Assembly: GCF_016937515.1 (NCBI RefSeq)
Contig: NZ_JAFHKM010000002.1
Span: 6,130,873 to 6,194,872, forward strand
Length of the DNA: 64,000 nucleotides
Direction of reading: 5' to 3'
Source: Cohnella algarum
GTDB lineage: Bacteria; Bacillota; Bacilli; Paenibacillales; Paenibacillaceae
Position numbers and translations under genes: made by a program. Position 1 is the stretch's first letter. Every line of letters starts with the position of its first letter. This document shows, piece by piece, positions 57,639 to 64,000 of this stretch. Below the pieces are notes generated by a model. That model was not told the DNA's origin, made no database searches, and was given only the letters and a program-made list of their open reading frames with translations.

Positions 57639-59980
57639 ATGAATCAGGAATACATCAGCAAACCGGAAAACCCGCAATCGAATTCGCCTGAGTCTCGGGC
57701 GCCATCGACAACGGAGAACCTGGCTCCCGAGGCGATCAGCCGCCGCAAAATGCTGCGCGTGCTTGGCCTGGGCGGAGCCATGCTGGCCGGAAGCGCCCTT
57801 CTGTCCAACTTCTCGTTCGCCGCTACCGAGGGTCAGGCCGAAGGCAAAGGCAGCGCCTCGCCGGACACGATGCTCCGGGTTTCGAGCGTCGACGAGCTGC
57901 TTGCCCTGCCGAACGGCCGGCTCAAGGACGGGACGCTGGCGTTCGTCGGCGGCTACCGGACGGCGGGCGACGGCGGAGCGAAGCTGATGCGCTGGCGGCG
58001 GGCAGCGCGAAGGCCGACAACGGCGGAACGGTTCACCGGCCTCCGGGAGCGGACGGATGCTGGGAAATCGTCCACGACGGGGTCGGGGATTTTCGCTGGT
58101 TCGGGATATTCGGGCCGTCTCCGAACGCGGACGACGCGCTCGACGCGCTCGTCAACGATCCCTCCATTCATCGGGTAGAAGCGCATACCGATCTCAACTT
58201 CGTTCGCCGGCATACGTTCCGCCGCAGCGGCATCGAGCTGGATTTCGGCGGCCATCTGGTCACGACGGACGGAATCGAGCTCAATTCCCGCGACAACCCG
58301 TTCGGGGCGGTGCTGTTCTTCCAGGGCACGGCCGCGGGTCCGTCGCAGACCGTGACGCTCGGCTCCGACATTCCGGAAGGGAGCGACATTCTCGCGGTGA
58401 GCGACGCCTCGGCGTTTCAGGTCGAGGACTGGTGGATCGCCAAAGTGAACAACAATCCGGGCGGCGGCGCGCAGCGGGAGCTCGATTACCTGCTCAAGGT
58501 AACCGAGATCGTTTCGGCGAACCGCGTTCGCGTCAACTACAAGCTCGGCTGGACGCTTGCTGCCGGACGGACGATTACATATACGAAAATGAATCCGGTC
58601 TTCCGGTGCAACGTGCGGAACATGCGGTTTGCGGGCGTCCCCGTGCCGCCGACGACGTCCACGAGCGTGCGGCCCTTCGAGACGTGGGACCAGATCGGCT
58701 CCAATCCCGTCGCCTACGAATTCGCGGTCGAGTGCGACGTATCCGGCATCCGCGCGACAAAAGTATTTTGGCCGGTCATCCAGCGCCGCTACAATTCCCA
58801 TTACATAACCGAACGGTGCGAGCTGATCAACCCCGAAGAACGGGATTGGGGCGGTACGGGCTACCTGACGCAGCAAATCAACGTGCTTTACGCCCACGTC
58901 CGGGACTGCAACACGAGCAACGCCAGGCACTTGAACGATTTTACGTGCGCCGCCTACAGCATGGTCGAAAACTGCCACGGCGACGGGGACGACTACGGCC
59001 CGTTCGTCACGCACGGCCAATACGAGCACGATCTCGTCTACATCGGCAATTCGGGCCTGATGTCGTTCGCGAACAGCGGCACGACCTGGGGCGACAGCGC
59101 CAAGCGGATCACCGTGAAGAAGCACATCGCCTCCCGGATTGTCGCGCACAAGATGCTGACGGATTTGACGCTGGAGGACTGCCACGCCGTCTACAAGGAC
59201 GGACTCTCGAACTCCGGATCGATCTGGGCGAACGCCGACGGCCTGCAAATGCGGGGCTGCACGGCGGAGAGGATGCTGACGTTGTCCCGAAGCTCGTCCC
59301 GCTCCAAACGCCGAAACGTCATCGACGGCTGCTCGTTCGGCATGCTGAGCGGCTACGAGATCGCGCGGCCGGTGCGGAGCGCGGCGGTCGGCAATTTGCC
59401 CGTCAACGATGATGTGATGTTTACGGGTTGCGTGTTCAACAATGTCGAAGACGTCAACATCGGCAGCATCAATCGCCTGACGCTTATCAACACCTGGTTC
59501 AAGGGGGCGTCCCCGGCGACGGGCAAGGTTCGGGTAGGCAGCAAGGAAATCGTCATGCTCGGCGGCGGGTTTCAGGATTGCGGCTTCGTTCTGACCGGCG
59601 CTTGGGACAAGGCGGAAACCGGTGTCTACGCCCAGAGCGTCACGGTCGGCGGGGGGGCGTCGTTCGGCGGAACGAACGGGGAACTGGCCTTCTTCAAAAC
59701 GGTCGAGCCGGACAACGCCGTTTCGTTCAGCTTCGCCGACTGCAACAGCGAGGCCGCAAGCGGTCAGACGGCCCACTTTCATATCGAAGGAACGGGCCAT
59801 CGCCTGCGCGCCGTCGGCGCCCGCTTCAAAGGCGGAAAATACGTTGCGGCAAACGGCGGCTTCGGAGGCACGAGCTACTTCTACATGGCGTCCTGCGTCG
59901 AGGAGAGCGTGGACAGAGCCTCCTTGCCGGACGAAACGAACGAAACGGTGAAGCACTCCTCGAGCAATCTGATTTTTTAG
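57639..59980 (+). pseudogene. Tat-exported right-handed beta-helix protein, frameshifted
   Basis: The gene starts MNQEYISKPENPQSNSPE with a twin-arginine signal (SRRKMLRVLGLGGAMLAGSALLSNFSFA, about 33-61). The frame slips at about 57994 (TGGCGG where TGGGCGG keeps the frame), and the rest reads in another frame to the stop at 59980. Repaired, it gives about 780 residues: ...WEIVHDGVGDFRWFGIFGPSPNADDAL, then parallel beta-helix rungs with many Asn/Asp turns (ITERCELINPEERDWGG, YAHVRDCNTSNARHLNDFTCAAYSMVENCHGDGDDYG). The fold resembles pectate lyases and phage tailspikes; the substrate is unknown. One lost G in an otherwise open frame suggests sequencing error. Confidence 0.82.
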
Positions 59981-60061
59981 AAATACGCTGACGGCATCCT
60001 TGGAAAAACAAGAACTCCCGGGGATCTGCCGGATCGGCAGCCTGCGCGCGGCGGTGAAATG

Positions 60062-60291
60062 GGCAGCCACGGCTCAATTGGATCGTTTCCATGCATGCAG
60101 AGGCGGCAAGATGAGTCATTTTTACTCAACCGCGTACGGCTGGATGCGTTTGGCGGGTCAAGTTGAGTCGCCACGACGCAACCGGATCGTTTCCATGCAT
60201 GCAGAAGCGGCAAGATGAGTCATTTTTACTCAACTGCGTACGGCTGGATGCGTTTGGCGGGTCAAGTTGAGTCGCCACGACTCAATTGGAC
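60062..60291. repeat. 52-bp-period array 2, alternating A/B monomers
   Basis: The TGAGTC core recurs at 60112, 60164, 60216 and 60268, exactly 52 bases apart. Odd copies (ATGCAGAGGCGGCAAGATGAGTC) and even copies (ATGCGTTTGGCGGGTCAAGTTGAGTC) alternate, giving a 104-bp dimer. A monomers can fold TGAGT-N7-ACTCA; the last B monomer holds TTGAGTCGCCACGACTCAA, a perfect stem-loop. The array lies between the beta-helix gene and the lactonase gene. Confidence 0.9.
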
Positions 60292-60438
60292 CCGCGGGAG
60301 GCCGAGCCGACTTCCGGAGTAGACTGGGGAGATGCCTCTGAATACATGTACCGCTACCAGAGCGGTGCGTCTGAGCCCGGCAAGCTTGCCAGGCGCTTTC
60401 GCAGGATGCACGTTACTTTCCTTCTTACGAAAAAGAAG

Positions 60439-60484
60439 CGGCGGCGGACAACGGACGTTCATGTCCGGATCCGCCGCCGTTTTT
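60439..60484. terminator. Bidirectional terminator before the lactonase gene end
   Basis: A 10-bp stem CGGCGGCGGA/TCCGCCGCCG with inner CGGAC/GTCCG, five T after it on the plus strand and an A-run before it. It serves the convergent transcription of the beta-helix region and the lactonase. Confidence 0.85.
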
Positions 60485-60555
60485 GGGTTTAAAAACCGGC
60501 GCCCCAGGCGTACTTGCCTGGCATGCCCGGGAAAAGCAGATGCCGCCCGCCGTCC

Positions 60556-61613
60556 TCAGAGGTTCGCGATTTTCAGGCAAACGGGCTTGGCGATCTCGAT
60601 CTGCGAGCCGACCGGCACGGGGATTCCCTGCTCGTTCAGCCGGAAGGCGACGATCGAGCCCGAATCCTGATTGGCGGCGAAAAGCCAGTCGTTTCCGACG
60701 ACGGCGAAATTTCGCGGCATCCGGCCCCCGCACGGTACCTGTCCCTGCGCTTCGAGCGTTCCGTCCGCGGCGACGCGAAAGACGGCAATGCTGTCGTGTC
60801 CGCGATTGGATGCGTAAACCCGCGTGCCGGAGGCGTTCAAATGGATGTCCGCGCACGTGTTGTCCCCCGCAAAATCGGCCGGCAGCGTCGTCGTCGTTTG
60901 CAGCAGCGAAAGAGAGCCGTCGTCCGCCCGGTAACGCCATACCGACACCGCCGAGCTCAGCTCCTCGACCGAATATACGAGCGGAAGCTCCGGATGGAAC
61001 GCCGCATGGCGCGGCCCCGCCCCCGGAGCGACCTCCGCTGCGCCGCGCAGCGTCAGCTTGCCCGTTTGCGCATCGAGGCGATAAACGTACAGTTTATCCG
61101 TTCCCAGGTCGGAAACGAGCCAATCGTCCGTTCCCGGAACGGCGAAAATCGAGTGCGGGTGCGGCGCCTCCTGACGATCCGCCCGAACGCCGCTTCCCTC
61201 GTGAGCGTGAAAATCGCTCATCTCGCCGATCTCTCCGTCCGCGCCGATCGGAAAGGCGAAGACGCTGCCGCCCGAATAATTGACGCCAAGGAGCCAGCGC
61301 CCGTCCGATCCACCCCGATATGGCACGGGTCGGCTCCTTTCGTCGGTTGGCGGTTGATTTCCGTCATCGTTCGTTTTCGCCAATCGTACCGATAAGCCGC
61401 GACCGCTCCTTCCGCCGTCTCGCTGGCGGCAAAGAGCACGTTCAGCTTCGGATGCAGCGCCAAAAACGAAGGATTCGCCAGGCCTCCGGCACCTCCCGCC
61501 TTCGTCCAGCTTTCCGTTACCGCATCCCATTCGAACATTCCGATTCCTTCCGCCTCGGCAGTCGCGTATGTCCCCGCAAAAACGGCAATCCGGCCGCTGC
61601 TTTTTTCCGCCAA
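60556..61613 (-). pseudogene. 6-phosphogluconolactonase-type beta-propeller (YkgB-like), frameshifted
   Basis: From TTG 61613 (GGGAGGAG 6 bases upstream) the frame reads MAEKSSGRIAVFAGTYATAEAEGIGMFEWD...PSFLALHPKLNVLFAASE...GADPCHIGVDRTG. It then slips at the CCC of 61300-61302. Adding one C joins it to RWLLGVNYSGGSVFAFPIG...GAGPRHAAFHPELPLVYSVEELSSAVSVWRY...DIHLNASGTRVYASNRGHDSIAVF...IPRNF-type propeller repeats to the stop at 60556. Repaired length is about 352 residues, normal for the lactonase family. Either 6-phosphogluconolactone hydrolysis or another lactone is the substrate. Confidence 0.85.
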
Positions 61614-61980
61614 ATCGATCTCCTCCCGCCTTGATCCCGCCAACGGGCGATCGGCAACCCTTTAGCCGCCCGTTCGCTATGAATACAAGTCTAGCGCCCG
61701 GAATCTTCCAGTTCAAGAGAAAAAAAGCCGAGATAGCGTGAACAGGAAGATTTCATTAACGTTTTCATAGATTCGCGCGGGCCCGGTCGGGTAAAAAAAG
61801 ACAGAAGGAACGAACCTTTCCCGTTCCGCTTCGGGAACCGGTCATGGACGGCTTAGCCGTCATTCCTCCATTATCGGAGGGGCCGTTCTCGTTTTTCTGT
61901 CAGCTTGTTCGGAAAGGCGCTTCGCAACGCAAACGAAGGGTTCATCGCAAGCTACATCGATAAAAAGGAGGCGTTTCACA
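61614..61980. other. Gap between lactonase and ytxH-like gene
   Basis: 367 bases. It contains a short hairpin GACGGCTTAGCCGTC (61847-61861) and, near its end, the AAAGGAGG ribosome site of the ytxH-like gene. I see no open gene or clear promoter pair. Confidence 0.5.
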
Positions 61981-62289
61981 TGGCAGAACGTCAAAACAGC
62001 GGCAACGGACTGATGAAGGGCGCCGTTATCGGCGACGATCGGCGCGGCGGCGGCCTTGCTTTTGGCTCCGAAGGCGGGTCGCGAGCTTCGCGGGATATCC
62101 GGGACACGTATATCCGGTCGAAGGACAAAACCAGGCAGCTCGCAAGCGAAGCCGGCGCGAAAACGCAGGAGGTCGCGCATCAGGTCGTCCGGCACGCGTC
62201 GGACCTCGCCGGCAAAACGCGCGCCCGCCCTCCAATCCGCCAAGGATGATGCGCAAACCGCGATGGCGGAAGAGCAAAAACCGAACTGA
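61981..62289 (+). pseudogene. YtxH-like general stress protein gene, three indels
   Basis: It starts MAERQNSGNGLMKGAVIG after AAAAAGGAGG. The next expected part, IGAAAALLLAPKAGRELRG, is in a second frame (shift near 62030). The frame returns at the GGG of 62092-62094 to DIRDTYIRSKDKTRQLASEAGAKTQEVAHQVVRHASDLAGKTRA. It leaves again at an extra C in 62224-62226, with AALQSAKDDAQTAMAEEQKPN ending at the TGA of 62287-62289. Three indels repair it to about 103 residues: a membrane/glycine-zipper segment followed by a helical tail, as in YtxH proteins. The even coding pattern across all parts suggests sequence error. Confidence 0.75.
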
Positions 62290-62333
62290 CGCCAAAAGCC
62301 GCTTCCCGCCCCGGCGGGTGGGGCTTTTGGCGT
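62289..62333 (+). terminator. Hairpin after the ytxH-like gene
   Basis: A 12-bp stem ACGCCAAAAGCC/GGCTTTTGGCGT with an inner CCCGCC/GGCGGG stem. Only a weak T tail follows. Confidence 0.55.
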
Positions 62334-62357
62334 TCCCGCCCTCCGCCGTCTGCGCGC

Positions 62358-62649
62358 CATGCAGCCCAACCATGCACCTGCTAGCCCGCCAAACCCGCCG
62401 CCCACTTGCCATGTAGTCCGTCATGTCCCCTTCTCGGCCGCCAAACCCGCCGCCGACTCGACATGTAGTCCATCCAATCCCCTTCCAGCCCACCAAACCA
62501 GCCGCCAACTCGCCATGTAGTCCGTCCTGTCCCCTTCTCGGCCGCCAAACCCGCCGCCGACTCGACATGTAGTCCATCCAATCCCCTTCTAGCCCACCAA
62601 ACCAGCCGCCAACTCGCCATGTAGTCCGTCCTGTCCCCTTCTTTTCCCC
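62358..62649. repeat. 52-bp-period array 3, alternating A/B monomers
   Basis: Units start at 62358, 62410, 62462, 62514, 62566 and 62618 (last partial). From the second on, each begins CATGTAGTCC; the first begins CATGCAG. Two types alternate: A has GTC(A/C)TGTCCCCTTCTCGG, B has ATCCAATCCCCTTC(C/T)AG, so the true unit is a 104-bp dimer. CATGTAG and CTTCT fall at the same offsets (1 and 21) as in array 1, although the rest differs. It lies between the ytxH-like gene and the small gene upstream of the sigma factor end. Confidence 0.93.
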
Positions 62650-62785
62650 CACACCGCGCTAACCCGATCATTTAACTCCCCGAAACCTGCTGAGCGAAGG
62701 GGATATCGCGAAGAGGCGGTCTTTGCCCGGACGACAAGCCCCGCGCCTTCAACGTCCCCGCTCGCGTCCCGCTTCCCGCCGCAAA

Positions 62786-62843
62786 CAAATGCCCTCTCGC
62801 GGCGGTGCCTTGCGAATGCAAAGGCTTTCTGCCGCGAGAGGGC
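62786..62843 (-). terminator. Terminator of the small gene at 62.9-63.2 kb
   Basis: A perfect 13-bp stem GCCCTCTCGCGGC/GCCGCGAGAGGGC (62791-62803 with 62831-62843) with an inner stem, followed by ATTTGTTTG on the minus strand. Confidence 0.75.
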
Positions 62844-62881
62844 GACGGTTTGCGAGTCTGCTGCGATGAATAGAAGCCGCA

Positions 62882-63229
62882 TCACGAAGACGTTGCCGCG
62901 CCGTACAGCTCCGCGTCGCGTTCAAGCAGCGCGCGAAGATCGTTCGTCGCCGGGCGCAGGTTCAGCAGCCCCTTGACCGGAATGGACGGCATATCGTCCT
63001 TCTGGAATTCCTCGCCCGAAAGGCGATACCCGTATTCGCGCATCAGCTTGTACATCCGGCAAAAAAGATCGGCCGCGCCGACCGCATCCTCCTCGGAATC
63101 GAACTCGGCCAGACGATTGCCGAATCCGAGCGGATTCGAACGGGATTGGATGCCGAGGTGGTACGATTCTTGCTGTTGACGGACGAGAATGTCGCAGCCG
63201 AAGCAATCGAGCTGGTAGATGACAGTCAT
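62882..63229 (-). CDS. Small protein of unknown function next to the sigma factor
   Basis: 115 residues: MTVIYQLDCFGCDILVRQQQESYHLGIQSRSNPLGFGNRLAEFDSEEDAVGAADLFCRMYKLMREYGYRLSGEEFQKDD. It has a CFGC pair near the start and no membrane segment. I recognise no family. ATG 63229 has a GGCGGTGG site 5 bases upstream; GTG 63238 is an alternative. It follows the sigma factor gene on the same strand and ends at a strong terminator, so the two may form one unit. Confidence 0.65.
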   Translation of the reverse strand: MTVIYQLDCFGCDILVRQQQESYHLGIQSRSNPLGFGNRLAEFDSEEDAVGAADLFCRMYKLMREYGYRLSGEEFQKDDMPSIPVKGLLNLRPATNDLRALLERDAELYGAATSS

Positions 63230-63354
63230 CGCGTCCACCGCCTTTTAAGAGAATGTGTTGCGTATTCTCTATTACCCTGTCGGCGGAAAATCGAAACAAG
63301 CCCCTTGCCGGGATTCGGCGGCTCCCGTCCATCCTCGCCCGCCCTCGTCCGTCC

Positions 63355-64000
63355 TCACCGTCCGGCGCTTCTCCGCCGGCGGAAAGCCACTTCTTCAGCT
63401 GATCGATCGCGCGCCGCTGAATGCGGGACACGCTCATTTGGGAGACGCCCAATTGCTCGGCCACGAATCGCTGGGAGTAGCCCTGCTCGTATAATAGCAG
63501 AAGCACCTTCCGCTCTTCGGGCTTCAGCCGGTCCATCGCCTTGTCCAGCACCAGCTTGCGGTCGACTTCCGCGTAGTCGTCGGACGGCACGCCGATCATC
63601 TCGCCCAGCGTCGCGCCGTTTTCGTCGTCGGATACCGGCGTATCCAGCGAAACGTAATGGTACAGCTCCCGTCCGGCCAGCACTTCAACGTCTCCTCCAG
63701 GCTCATGTCCATGCGCTCGGCAATTTCCGGAACGCTCGGCGAGCGCTCCAGCTCCATCGTCAGCTCGTCGATCGCGCGCTGCAGATTGAGCCCTTTTTCC
63801 TTGATTCTGCGCGGCACCTGGACATACCACGACTTGTCCCGCAAATAATTTTTCATCTGGCCGACCATGCTCTTCATCGCGTAAGGCTCGAAGGGCATGC
63901 CAAAGCCCGGATCGAACTGCTTGAGCAGCCGGAACAGCGACATCCGCCCACCTGAATGAGATCCTCCTGAAGATCCGGTCGGTTGCGGGATATTTTATGG
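63355..64000 (-). pseudogene. SigB/SigF-type sigma factor, 5' end beyond the window, two frameshifts
   Basis: From the window edge: HKISRNRPDLQEDLIQVG, a slip at about 63946, then MSLFRLLKQFDPGFGMPFEPYAMKSMVGQMKNYLRDKSWYVQVPRRIKEKGLNLQRAIDEL (regions 2-3), a second slip at about 63686, and VLAGRELYHYVSLDTPVSDDENG...LKPEERKVLLLLYEQGYSQRFVAEQLGVSQMSVSRIQRRAIDQLKKWLS (region 4). This is the sigma-B/F/G subfamily, probably the general stress sigma factor. One missing G/C at each slip repairs the frame. The true stop is unclear: the region-4 frame stays open past 63355, where another frame stops. Likely intact in the organism. Confidence 0.82.

Overview
The window looks like chromosomal DNA from a spore-forming, high-GC member of the Paenibacillaceae (Paenibacillus/Cohnella type). 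The evidence is the spore genes cotJABC and yhbH, a Firmicutes-order suf operon (sufC-D-S-U-B), AGGAGG ribosome sites with frequent TTG/GTG starts, an S-layer-anchored surface protein, and many carbohydrate genes. This placement is inferred from gene content, not from a marker gene.

Layout. 1-5.9 kb: a sugar-uptake locus on the minus strand: ROK repressor, ROK kinase, lipoprotein binding protein and two ABC permeases (one frameshifted), then the start of an unidentified gene. Two palindromic operators flank its promoter. 6-7 kb: a decayed IS91-type element. 7-19 kb: housekeeping and spore genes (ctaB, thpR, a lipoprotein, cotJABC, a CorC-like protein, a YfkAB-like radical SAM protein, an HD-GYP phosphodiesterase, a YunD-like nucleotidase), then moaA divergent from a moaD-moaE fusion, a broken nucleotidyltransferase-like gene and a small ATP-dependent DNA ligase. 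19.9-25.3 kb: the suf operon behind a promoter that overlaps PerR/Fur-like sites. 25.3-38.6 kb: DUF1802, an ECF sigma/anti-sigma pair, mtnK-mtnA (methionine salvage), a PAS-GGDEF-EAL protein, a lipase, yhbH, an AraC regulator and a GH105 enzyme. 38.7-42.5 kb: about 25 copies of a 52-bp repeat, split by a complete IS66-family element. 42.5-47.7 kb: mgtC-like, sbcD and sbcC, joined by 4-bp overlaps. 47.9-53 kb: an ArsR-type regulator, a GH2 enzyme and an IS1182-type element. 53-60 kb: a 1,374-residue SLH surface protein divergent from tatA and its apparent Tat cargo, a beta-helix protein. 60-64 kb: two more 52-bp-period arrays, a lactonase, a YtxH-like gene, a small unknown gene and a SigB-type sigma factor running off the end.

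The least expected features are three repeat arrays of different sequence that all repeat every 52 bp (about five turns of DNA). Two of them share the landmark CATGTAG-N13-CTTCT, and two are built as alternating A/B dimers (104 bp). All three lie between genes. I do not recognise this from a known family.

Six loci (permease, IS91 transposase, Tat beta-helix protein, lactonase, ytxH, sigma factor) are broken by small indels at G/C positions, mostly loss of one base. Most fall in the last 6 kb. This pattern suggests sequencing or assembly error as much as real decay, so those genes may be intact in the organism. No tRNA, rRNA, CRISPR array or recognisable riboswitch was found.
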